A DNA stretch of 19,780 nt from Firmicutes bacterium UBA1764 (GTDB lineage Bacteria; Bacillota; Clostridia; Peptostreptococcales; Anaerovoracaceae): the NCBI GenBank assembly GCA_002315535.1, contig DCHA01000023.1, positions 1-19,780 on the forward strand, written 5' to 3'. Below, piece by piece: positions 13,225 through 19,780 of this stretch (positions are counted from its first letter, which is position 1; every line of letters begins with the position of its first letter). A program made the position numbers and the translations under genes. The notes beneath the pieces are model-generated. The model did no database searches. It was not told where the DNA came from and saw only the letters and a program-made list of their open reading frames with translations.

Positions 13225-14318
13225 TACTTCCAGCCTCCTTTTGATCTTGTTTCAATAGGTTCATAATCTGTATCAATACCGAAATATCTTGGGCCTACGA
13301 GTTCAAGTCCCTTCGGTGTTCTCCACATGTCAAAGCACTTTAATCCAACGATCATAACGCGCTTGCCGTATTTAAGTGCGTCTGTTGGAACAGGGTTAAA
13401 GGTCTCTGTATCAACAAGTGTAATAAGGTCCGGAGTTGTTGCAACTATTTCTCCGTCAACTGTTGCAGACAGGTTTTCATTCTGGAATTCTACAAATGCG
13501 CTGTGGCCCTTGCATTCTCCAATACCTTCAACTACAACCTTACCAAAGTTGAATGCTCCTCTGGTTTCTCTTAATACGTCCACAATCTTGCCCTTAAAGA
13601 GCTTGATTCCTTCAGAGAATTCAAGGAAGGATTCTTCCGGAGTCTTATCGGTCACGTTCTTTACATTACGCATTGCAGCGCCAAGCTGCTGACTTCTTGT
13701 AACGATACCCTTAACACCGTAGTCCTTAATCTGCTTGCCTGTAACATTGTAAAGTGTTACTGCAACTGATCCGCCGCAGCTCATTGTTACCGCACGAGCA
13801 AGCTCTTCTGACCACTTATTTGTAATTGTATCGAAAATAACTGTGTTACCCTTTTCATCAGCGAGTGCTATAGGAGAAGCACTGATTCCGCCGATTGTAA
13901 ATGTTGCCATCTGAAGTTCAGGGAAAGCTCTTCCCATAGAGTCGCAATCGATAAGAGGCAGTCCTAATCTTGCTGCAGCAGCAACAGGGAACAGGGAGTT
14001 AAGTCCACCAGCCTCCATAGGCATGGTAGCAAATACCTTTTTTCCTGTGTGATTTGCAACGATTTCAAATAAAGCCTTATACTCGTCGCCGCCAACCATC
14101 TTTTCGCACAGAACCGTAGGTGCACCCATCATTGCGAAAGGTACAATAAATGCATCATCCGGGACTTCTTCCGGATCAAGCAATGTAACAGGTCCGCATT
14201 CTTTTATAGCTCCAATAGCAACAAGTCTTCCGATGTAAGGATCTCCGCCACCGCCTGCACCAAGCAGTGCGGCTCCTCTTGCGATATCCTCAACCTCGGG
14301 GATTCCGATTTTACGCAT
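13224..14318 (-). CDS. DUF917 family protein (S-methyl-thiohydantoin desulfurase family)
   Basis: A 364-residue protein of the DUF917 family, recognised by GAALLGAGGGGDPYIGR (about 12-28), the PFAMMGAPTVLCEKMVGGDEY segment and METGG-like MEAGGLNSLFPV. It also has a C-terminal half with ATTPDLITLVDTETFNPV. From memory, the family name was changed to S-methyl thiohydantoin desulfurase after work on a thiohydantoin-degrading member; whether this protein has that activity is unknown. The start at 14318 has AAGGAG 6 bp upstream; a longer frame would begin inside the leader. Together with the NCS1 permease and the HyuA-like protein it suggests import and opening of a hydantoin- or thiohydantoin-like ring. 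Confidence 0.88.
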   Translation of the reverse strand: MRKIGIPEVEDIARGAALLGAGGGGDPYIGRLVAIGAIKECGPVTLLDPEEVPDDAFIVPFAMMGAPTVLCEKMVGGDEYKALFEIVANHTGKKVFATMPMEAGGLNSLFPVAAAARLGLPLIDCDSMGRAFPELQMATFTIGGISASPIALADEKGNTVIFDTITNKWSEELARAVTMSCGGSVAVTLYNVTGKQIKDYGVKGIVTRSQQLGAAMRNVKNVTDKTPEESFLEFSEGIKLFKGKIVDVLRETRGAFNFGKVVVEGIGECKGHSAFVEFQNENLSATVDGEIVATTPDLITLVDTETFNPVPTDALKYGKRVMIVGLKCFDMWRTPKGLELVGPRYFGIDTDYEPIETRSKGGWK

Positions 14319-14343
14319 TTTTTTCTCCTTTTCTAACAGCACT

Positions 14344-14371
14344 CAAGAGGATATGCAAACCTATCCTCTTG
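14344..14371. repeat. intercistronic inverted repeat between the permease and DUF917 genes
   Basis: Perfect 10-bp arms CAAGAGGATA / TATCCTCTTG around 8 nt. On the minus strand, the direction of the operon, no T run follows (AGTGCTG), so it is not a standard terminator. It probably acts as an RNA-stabilising or processing hairpin that sets unequal levels of permease and enzyme mRNAs. Confidence 0.6.
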
Positions 14372-14397
14372 AAAAATAATTATTAAAATTTATACCT

Positions 14398-15708
14398 TTA
14401 TTTTTTAGTAATCTTTGCAAGGATTACATAAACTACAAGTGATACTACGATTCCGTTAACAGGACCTACAAAGAACGGAGTGTTAAGGAATGGCACTGCA
14501 GCAACAAGTCCCGGGAAGCTTGCGAAGGTTCCGCCTGTAATGCAAGCAACGAGTGCGCCAACTACATAGGAGATAACTCCGATTGCATCGAAGCCGTCCT
14601 TTTCCTTGAAGTTTTCCTTCTTGCCTTTACCGATAATCCAGTATTCAGCAATGATAACTCCGGCAAGTGAAGGAATGAGTCCTGACATAAGTGAGAGGAA
14701 GCCCTGGAATGCATTGAGAAGTCCGAATGCAGCAAGAAGTGTTCCTATGCCGCCTGCGATTCCTGTTGTAATCTTGAACTTGCTTTCATCAAATCCAAGC
14801 AGGTTGCTGAGAGCAAGACCGCCGGAATATGCGTTTGTAACGTTTGTTGTCCATGTTGCTAAAACAAGAGCAACAAGTCCAAGGAAAGGAACGCCCAGTG
14901 ATGTAAGTATTGCAGAGATATCATACTGACCTGTAACAATACTCATAAGAGCGCCTGTCATAAGCATAAACAGACCTGCAGGGATAACACCTACGAGAGA
15001 TGACTTAACAACATCTCCACGGCCCTTTGCGAATCTGCAGTAGTCAGCAGAAATTACTCCGCCGAGTGCAAAGGATGCAACTACCATTGAAATACCAAAT
15101 ACCATGCCAGCTGATGCTGCCGGAGCGTAATTAGCAAGCACTGCTCCACCGTCGTTCTTTGCGATTCCTGCGATAAGTCCGTAGAGACAAACGATTACAA
15201 GAAGAGGAACAGCGATGTAGTTGAGCCACTTAAGACCCTTGAAGCCTACGCATGCTGTAAGAAGCATGATTACACCCCAAACGATAGAACAAATTGTAAC
15301 TGCGGTTGTACTTGCTGTTGTTCCTGCCATAGCAGCAATCATGGAAGCGAAAGCACTTCCGCATGTTGCTGACTGGATACCAAACCAACCTACACATGCA
15401 ATTGCAAGAATAATACTAATAATATAACGTGCACCCTTGTTTCCAAGTGCGCCACCTGCAAGAACAGAAACAGGAAGTCCTGTATCACATGCCTGCATAC
15501 CAATAAAAATCATATAAGCACAAATAATACCGTATCCAATTAAAATGGATGCTATAATCTCGCCAAGAGATAATCCGCCACCGGATAATACTCCGCCTAT
15601 CATAAGGCAAGGAACGCAAATCATTCCGCCTGCCCATATTGCTGCTATCGATGTCCAGCTTTGACGCTGCTCGGCTTTGACCTCAAAGCCTGAATTGTTT
15701 TCGCTCAT
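14398..15708 (-). CDS. NCS1-family permease (cytosine permease CodB-like)
   Basis: A 436-residue integral membrane protein with about 12 hydrophobic segments. It opens with a short cytosolic stretch and WTSIAAIWAGGMICVPCLMIGG, and contains the NCS1 signature GWFGIQSATCG in the third segment region. The overall layout resembles CodB. NCS1 carriers take up cytosine, purines, allantoin or hydantoins with a cation. Being first in an operon with DUF917 and hydantoinase-like enzymes, a hydantoin-like substrate is more likely than cytosine; this is inference. The start at 15708 follows GGAGG by 9 bp; a longer frame extends into the promoter and is rejected. It is controlled by the promoter and palindrome just upstream. 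Confidence 0.9.
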   Translation of the reverse strand: MSENNSGFEVKAEQRQSWTSIAAIWAGGMICVPCLMIGGVLSGGGLSLGEIIASILIGYGIICAYMIFIGMQACDTGLPVSVLAGGALGNKGARYIISIILAIACVGWFGIQSATCGSAFASMIAAMAGTTASTTAVTICSIVWGVIMLLTACVGFKGLKWLNYIAVPLLVIVCLYGLIAGIAKNDGGAVLANYAPAASAGMVFGISMVVASFALGGVISADYCRFAKGRGDVVKSSLVGVIPAGLFMLMTGALMSIVTGQYDISAILTSLGVPFLGLVALVLATWTTNVTNAYSGGLALSNLLGFDESKFKITTGIAGGIGTLLAAFGLLNAFQGFLSLMSGLIPSLAGVIIAEYWIIGKGKKENFKEKDGFDAIGVISYVVGALVACITGGTFASFPGLVAAVPFLNTPFFVGPVNGIVVSLVVYVILAKITKK

Positions 15709-15735
15709 AATTGAGACCTCCAAAGTAATAAAATA

Positions 15736-15769
15736 AATAGAATGTATATTATAAAATATGCATTCTATT
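15736..15769. promoter_or_regulatory. 34-bp palindrome, putative operator of the permease operon
   Basis: Arms AATAGAATG / CATTCTATT (9 bp) plus inner ATATT / AATAT form a near-perfect 34-bp dyad with a 4-bp centre and one mismatched pair (15745/15760). It overlaps the -10 box by three bases and covers the expected start site, the classical position for a repressor. The cognate regulator is not encoded next to the operon. Confidence 0.7.
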
Positions 15770-15795
15770 GTATAAAAAGCACAAATAATAGTCAA
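15767..15795 (-). promoter_or_regulatory. promoter of the permease-DUF917-hydantoinase operon
   Basis: -35 TTGACT (15795-15790) and -10 TACAAT (15772-15767) separated by 17 bp on the minus strand; the transcript would start near 15760, giving a leader of about 50 nt. Confidence 0.75.
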
Positions 15796-15815
15796 GTTAT
15801 TTTATGAATATCAAC

Positions 15816-15847
15816 AAAAACTACACGTTCATGCTTGCTATTCAAGC
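15816..15847 (-). terminator. weak terminator-like hairpin after prmA
   Basis: GCTTG / CAAGC arms (15833-15847) begin at the end of the prmA stop codon, and a five-T run (minus strand) lies 12 nt further on. The stem is short and the T run is distant, so the dnaK-dnaJ-prmA transcript may read into the permease operon. Confidence 0.3.
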
Positions 15848-16737
15848 TACAGTGTCGCTGCGATAGCGCACCACTCATTTTCGTGAATAACTTCTATTAT
15901 CTTAAAGCCTGCGTTTCTGATTGCTTCGGAAACAACTGCTTCTTTTTCATCAAGGATTCCGCTTGTGATATAAACAGCGCCTTCCTTGCAGTGCCTTGCC
16001 GCATCCTTTGAAAGCATGATGACAAGATCAGCGATAAGGTTTGCGACAACGATATCAGCCTTGTAGTCAAGGCCCTTGGTCAGGTCGCCCTCTTTAATTG
16101 TCATGATATCCCTGCAGGAATTTAGCCTTGCGTTGTTTTCTGTGCTTGTTACAGCCTCGGGGTCAAGGTCTACGGCGAGTATGTCTCCGGCGCCAAGCTT
16201 TGCAGCGGCGATTGATAAAATGCCTGTTCCGCAGCCGACATCAAGAACTGACATACCCGGCTTTAGATACTTTTCGAGGTGCTTGATGCACATGCAGGTT
16301 GTCGGGTGGCTTCCTGTTCCAAAGGCCATGCCCGGATCGATTTCGATTACCTGCTCGCCCTCCTTTGCCTCGTAGTCGCGCCATACAGGCTTAATTACGA
16401 TGCTGTTTGTAACCTTCACGGGAACAAAATATTCTTCCCATTTATGCAACCAGTCCTGATCATCAACGATTGCTGTGCTGATATCATAATCCTTTAAATA
16501 ATCAGGGATTACGAAATCTGTATCACGGTAAATTATGACATATGATCCGCTGCCGAGGACTTCTAAAACGCTATGGTCAACCAAATCCCATTCGTAGGTC
16601 TTCTTTGTCTTGAAGAAATACTCTGCATCTCTTGGGTCATTGATTACAATATCGGTCACATCATTAGACGCCAAAAGCTCGACAAGTGAGTCGAGCTTTT
16701 CTACGTCAGTATATATCTTTATTTCCTTGTATTTCAT
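15847..16737 (-). CDS. prmA: ribosomal protein L11 methyltransferase
   Basis: A 296-residue SAM-dependent methyltransferase that trimethylates ribosomal protein L11. An N-terminal substrate-binding domain (about 1-110, ending in the DWLHKWEEYFVPVKV segment) precedes the catalytic domain. That domain has IDPGMAFGTGSHPTT (about 133-147), SAM motif DVGCGTG (166-172) and NLIAD (233-237). Length is normal. Its ATG overlaps the dnaJ stop by one base (TAATG), so it is the last gene of the dnaK-dnaJ-prmA operon; rsmE, which usually follows, is not present here. Confidence 0.96.
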   Translation of the reverse strand: MKYKEIKIYTDVEKLDSLVELLASNDVTDIVINDPRDAEYFFKTKKTYEWDLVDHSVLEVLGSGSYVIIYRDTDFVIPDYLKDYDISTAIVDDQDWLHKWEEYFVPVKVTNSIVIKPVWRDYEAKEGEQVIEIDPGMAFGTGSHPTTCMCIKHLEKYLKPGMSVLDVGCGTGILSIAAAKLGAGDILAVDLDPEAVTSTENNARLNSCRDIMTIKEGDLTKGLDYKADIVVANLIADLVIMLSKDAARHCKEGAVYITSGILDEKEAVVSEAIRNAGFKIIEVIHENEWCAIAATL

Positions 16738-17894
16738 TAGCTGAATAAATCCTTAAGTGTATCTGAGAACTTTTTACGCTTGCTGTATCCCTCAAGGGTC
16801 TTTGTCTCGCCGAACTCCTTGATGAGCTTCTTCTGTTCGCTTGTCAGCTTGGTCGGGATTTCAACAAATACCTTTACGTATAAATCACCCGGTCTGCCGT
16901 TTCGAACATTGGTAACGCCCTTGCCTCTGATTCTGAGAACTGTTCCTGACTGTGTTCCTGCCGGGACCTTCAGCGAAAGTCTTTCGGTTAAGCCCGGAAC
17001 TGTAATCTCATCACCAAGTGCTGCCTGGCTAAAGGTAATCGGGGCCTCGATCCAAAGATCGTCATCTCTGCGTTCAAAAACATCGGAATCCTGAACATCG
17101 AGCACGATATAAAGATCGCCATTCGCTCCGCCGTTTACGCCCGGCTGGCCCTGACCTCTGATTGGAATTACAGAGTCAGTGTCAACTCCGGCTGGAATAT
17201 CAACATTGATATTGATGGTCTTTCTGTATGTTCCTGCTCCGGAGCACTTTCTGCAAGGCTTTTCGATTATGCTGCCGCTTCCGCCACAGCGTGAACATGT
17301 TCTCTGTGACTGGAAGGTTCCAAACGGTGTCTGCTGAGCACTTGTGACTGTTCCTCTGCCGCCGCATTCAGGACATGTCTTCTTTTCACTGCCCTTTTCA
17401 GCGCCGGTGCCACCACAGTCCTCGCACTTTACGCTCTTAGTCAAGCGAATTTCCTTTTTGCATCCGAATACTGCCTCGTTAAAGGAAATGGACATGGTCT
17501 TTTGAATATCCTGTCCTCTTCTCGGACCGTTTCTGTTTGCAGATCTGCCTCCAAAGCCGCTAAAGCCACCGCCGCCTCCGAACATATTGAAAATATCTTC
17601 AAAGCCAAAGCCATCGCCGCCTCCAAAGCCGCTGAATCCGCCGCCACCGCCAAAGCCGGCATTAGGATCTATTCCCGCAAAGCCGAACTTATCATATTTA
17701 GTTTTCTTATCAGGGTCTGACAATACAGAGTAAGCTTCGTTTATTTCCTTAAACTTTTCTTCTGCAGACTTATCACCCGGATTCTTATCCGGGTGATACT
17801 TCATTGCCATTTTTCTAAACGCGGACTTTATCTCCGCATCGCTTGCTCCCTTTTGTAGGCCTAATACCTCATAAAGATCTTGCTTATCTGCCAT
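16737..17894 (-). CDS. dnaJ: chaperone protein DnaJ
   Basis: A 385-residue type I DnaJ, the co-chaperone that stimulates DnaK ATPase and delivers unfolded clients. It has a J domain (about 1-70, HPD at 34-36) and a glycine/phenylalanine-rich linker (about 78-125). Four zinc-finger repeats follow (CEDCGGTG, CPECGGRG, CSRCGGSG, CRKCSGAG), then two C-terminal substrate-binding domains. The start of the J domain reads QDLYEVLG rather than the common RDYYEVLG, a mild variation. It begins 2 bp after the dnaK stop with no clear Shine-Dalgarno, implying coupling to dnaK. Confidence 0.98.
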   Translation of the reverse strand: MADKQDLYEVLGLQKGASDAEIKSAFRKMAMKYHPDKNPGDKSAEEKFKEINEAYSVLSDPDKKTKYDKFGFAGIDPNAGFGGGGGFSGFGGGDGFGFEDIFNMFGGGGGFSGFGGRSANRNGPRRGQDIQKTMSISFNEAVFGCKKEIRLTKSVKCEDCGGTGAEKGSEKKTCPECGGRGTVTSAQQTPFGTFQSQRTCSRCGGSGSIIEKPCRKCSGAGTYRKTININVDIPAGVDTDSVIPIRGQGQPGVNGGANGDLYIVLDVQDSDVFERRDDDLWIEAPITFSQAALGDEITVPGLTERLSLKVPAGTQSGTVLRIRGKGVTNVRNGRPGDLYVKVFVEIPTKLTSEQKKLIKEFGETKTLEGYSKRKKFSDTLKDLFS

Positions 17895-17896
17895 GA

Positions 17897-19780
17897 CTAT
17901 TTGTCGTCGTCAACTACTTCGAAATCTGCATCTACTACATTATCGTCGTTTGCGCCGTTTCCTCCCATGTTTCCGCCTGGATTATTTCCGCCAAAGCCTG
18001 CGCCACCGAAGTCTCCGCCCATGCCTGCTCCGCCAGCCTGCTGTGCCTGCTGAGCCTGTGCATAGAGCTTTTCAGACATTACATGGAACTCGTTTGTAAG
18101 AGCCTCTGTCTTTGCCTTGATGTCGTCTGTATTTGTTCCTTCAAGAGCAGTCTTAAGAGCATCCTTAGCGCTTGTAATCTTGCTAACCTCTTCAGGTGAA
18201 AGCTTTCCTTCAAGCTCCTTAAGGTTCTTTTCTGTTTCGTATACAAGTGTTTCAGCCTGGTTACGAGCTTCGATGTCTTCCTTCTTCTTCTTGTCTGCTT
18301 CTGCAAACTGTTCAGCTTCCTTAACCTTTGCCTTGATTTCGTCATCGGAAAGCTTGGATGAAGATGTGATTGTGATTCTCTGCTCCTTGCCTGTACCAAG
18401 GTCCTTAGCGCTTACGCTTACGATACCGTTAGCATCGATATCGAATGTAACCTCGATCTGTGGAATTCCACGAGGTGCTGCAGGAATGCCGGAGAGCTGG
18501 AATCTGCCGAGTGTAATGTTATCAGCAGCCATCTGGCGTTCGCCCTGCATTACGTGAATGTCTACTGCAGACTGGTTATCAGCTGCTGTAGAGAATACTT
18601 GGCTCTTTCTTGTAGGAATTGTTGTATTTCTTTCGATAAGCTTTGTAGCAACTCCGCCCAGAGTTTCGATTGAAAGTGAAAGCGGTGTAACATCGAGAAG
18701 AAGTACATCCTTAACTTCACCGGTAAGAACTCCGGCCTGAATAGCTGCACCAACAGCTACGCATTCATCAGGGTTGATTCCCTTGAATGGTTCCTTGCCT
18801 GTTACTCTCTTTACAGCTTCCTGAACTGCAGGGATTCTTGAAGAACCACCAACGAGAATAACCTTTGCGATATCGTTATTTGTTACGCCTGCATCAGACA
18901 TTGCCTTCTGCATAGGTCCTATTGTTCTTTCAACGAGCTCTGCTGTCAGCTGATCGAACTTAGCTCTTGTGATGTCCATGTTAAGGTGAAGAGGACCATT
19001 AGCATTTACTGTGATGAACGGAAGGTTTACATTTGTTGTCTGGCTTGAGGAAAGCTCCTTCTTTGCCTTTTCTGCTGCTTCCTTAAGTCTCTGAAGAGAC
19101 ATCTTGTCTGCACGAAGGTCTACTCCATTTTCCTTTGCGAACTGATCAGCCATGAAGTTCATAACTGCGTTATCAAAGTCGTCGCCGCCGAGCATTGTGT
19201 CGCCGTTTGTTGCGAGTACTTCGAATACGCCGTCGCCGATATCAAGGATGGATACATCGAATGTACCGCCGCCGAGGTCATATACCATAACCTTGTGGCT
19301 TCCCTCTTCCTTATCGAGTCCGTATGCGAATGCAGCTGCTGTCGGCTCGTTTACGATTCTCTTTACATCAAGACCTGCGATTGTACCTGCGTCCTTTGTT
19401 GCCTGCTTCTGAGCATCGCTGAAGTAAGCAGGAACTGTGATTACAGCCTCTGTAACCTTTTCGCCAAGGTAGCTTTCTGCATCAGCCTTGAGCTTTGAAA
19501 GAATCATTGCAGAAATATCCTGCGGTGTATAAGCCTTACCGTCGATATCTACAGTGTAGTTTGTTCCCATGTGTCTCTTGATAGAAGAAATTGTTCTGTC
19601 AGGATTTGTGATTGCCTGTCTCTTTGCTGTTTCGCCGACAAGTCTTTCACCATTCTTTGTGAAGCCTACTACTGACGGTGTTGTTCTATTTCCTTCTGCG
19701 TTTGCGATAACGGTTGGTTCACCGCCCTCGAGTACTGATACACAGCTATTTGTTGTTCCTAAATCGATTCCTATAACTTT
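17897..19780 (-). CDS. dnaK: chaperone protein DnaK (5' end cut by the window edge)
   Basis: The frame is open to the last base of the window and reads KVIGIDLGTTNSCVSVLEGG at its visible N-terminus, so only about one to three codons, including the start, are missing. The 627 visible residues cover the Hsp70 ATPase domain (phosphate motif VMVYDLGGGTFDVSI, adenosine motif VILVGGSSRIPAVQ), the linker DVLLLDVTPLSLSIETLGG, the substrate-binding domain and the helical lid. The tail is glycine/asparagine-rich and ends VVDADFEVVDDDK. An internal Met at 19570 is not the start. It heads the visible part of dnaK-dnaJ-prmA; grpE and hrcA would be expected beyond the right edge. Confidence 0.98.
   Translation of the reverse strand, partial: KVIGIDLGTTNSCVSVLEGGEPTVIANAEGNRTTPSVVGFTKNGERLVGETAKRQAITNPDRTISSIKRHMGTNYTVDIDGKAYTPQDISAMILSKLKADAESYLGEKVTEAVITVPAYFSDAQKQATKDAGTIAGLDVKRIVNEPTAAAFAYGLDKEEGSHKVMVYDLGGGTFDVSILDIGDGVFEVLATNGDTMLGGDDFDNAVMNFMADQFAKENGVDLRADKMSLQRLKEAAEKAKKELSSSQTTNVNLPFITVNANGPLHLNMDITRAKFDQLTAELVERTIGPMQKAMSDAGVTNNDIAKVILVGGSSRIPAVQEAVKRVTGKEPFKGINPDECVAVGAAIQAGVLTGEVKDVLLLDVTPLSLSIETLGGVATKLIERNTTIPTRKSQVFSTAADNQSAVDIHVMQGERQMAADNITLGRFQLSGIPAAPRGIPQIEVTFDIDANGIVSVSAKDLGTGKEQRITITSSSKLSDDEIKAKVKEAEQFAEADKKKKEDIEARNQAETLVYETEKNLKELEGKLSPEEVSKITSAKDALKTALEGTNTDDIKAKTEALTNEFHVMSEKLYAQAQQAQQAGGAGMGGDFGGAGFGGNNPGGNMGGNGANDDNVVDADFEVVDDDK

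Noticed and set aside
17441..17720. Alanine-rich frames on both strands within dnaJ
   Set aside because: They are shadows of the glycine/phenylalanine-rich linker of DnaJ; the low-complexity composition comes from the GGC/GGA codons of the real gene.
18079..18753. Frames inside dnaK on both strands (18117-18557 plus; 18079-18399 and 18562-18753 minus)
   Set aside because: DnaK is intact across this stretch, and these frames have no motif or ribosome binding site.
19570..19570. Internal Met at 19570 as the start of dnaK
   Set aside because: The frame continues upstream with the canonical Hsp70 N-terminus (GIDLGTTNSCV) to the window edge, so the gene is cut by the window and does not start here.
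1..19780. tRNA, rRNA, CRISPR array, riboswitch, IS element or integrase
   Set aside because: I looked for cloverleaf-like ends, regularly spaced repeats, transposase or integrase motifs and known leader motifs in all gaps and found none that could be supported.

Overview
The window reads as a stretch of a low-to-mid-GC Bacillota (Clostridia-type) chromosome. The evidence is strong AGGAGG-type ribosome binding sites, the core order dnaK-dnaJ-prmA ... mtaB-HIT-rpsU ... phoH-ybeY-cdd-era, MtaB and YugP-type families, and gut-clostridial accessory genes. The exact genus cannot be read from the sequence alone. Nearly everything is on the minus strand, so transcription runs right to left; only mtaB and the HIT gene are on the plus strand.

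Right part (about 6.3-19.8 kb): the conserved housekeeping backbone. dnaK (cut by the right edge), dnaJ and prmA form one tightly packed chaperone/ribosomal-protein-methylation operon. An NCS1 permease - DUF917 - hydantoinase/oxoprolinase operon follows, with its own promoter and a large palindrome at the start site; it looks like an inserted catabolic cassette. Next come mtaB and a HIT-family gene in opposite orientation, then rpsU, then a phoH - ybeY/cdd fusion - era - yugP operon. Compared with the usual Firmicute order, rsmE and dgkA are not where expected, mtaB-HIT is flipped, and ybeY and cdd are fused in one reading frame.

Left part (about 0.2-6.1 kb): an accessory region with no core genes. 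In transcription order it holds a DinJ/YafQ-type toxin-antitoxin pair, a low-molecular-weight protein tyrosine phosphatase overlapping a protein with a C-terminal Xre-like HTH domain, and a vWA protein. Then come a SepF-like protein, a single-stranded DNA-binding protein, a macro-domain protein carrying the same C-terminal HTH domain, a free-standing HRDC-domain protein and a DraG-type ADP-ribosylglycohydrolase. Beyond these lies a 15-bp sequence identical to what the end of a guaA gene (Ile-Glu-Trp-Glu-stop) would look like, directly followed by a strong terminator. This is possibly an attachment-site scar.

The most interesting candidate for an under-described system is the vWA / SepF-like / SSB / macro-HTH cluster with its paired HTH partner, phosphatase and ADP-ribosylglycohydrolase. 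The two HTH domains are clearly homologous, and two genes have inverted repeats at their putative promoters. Function is inference only. No tRNA, rRNA, CRISPR array, IS element or integrase was seen in the window.
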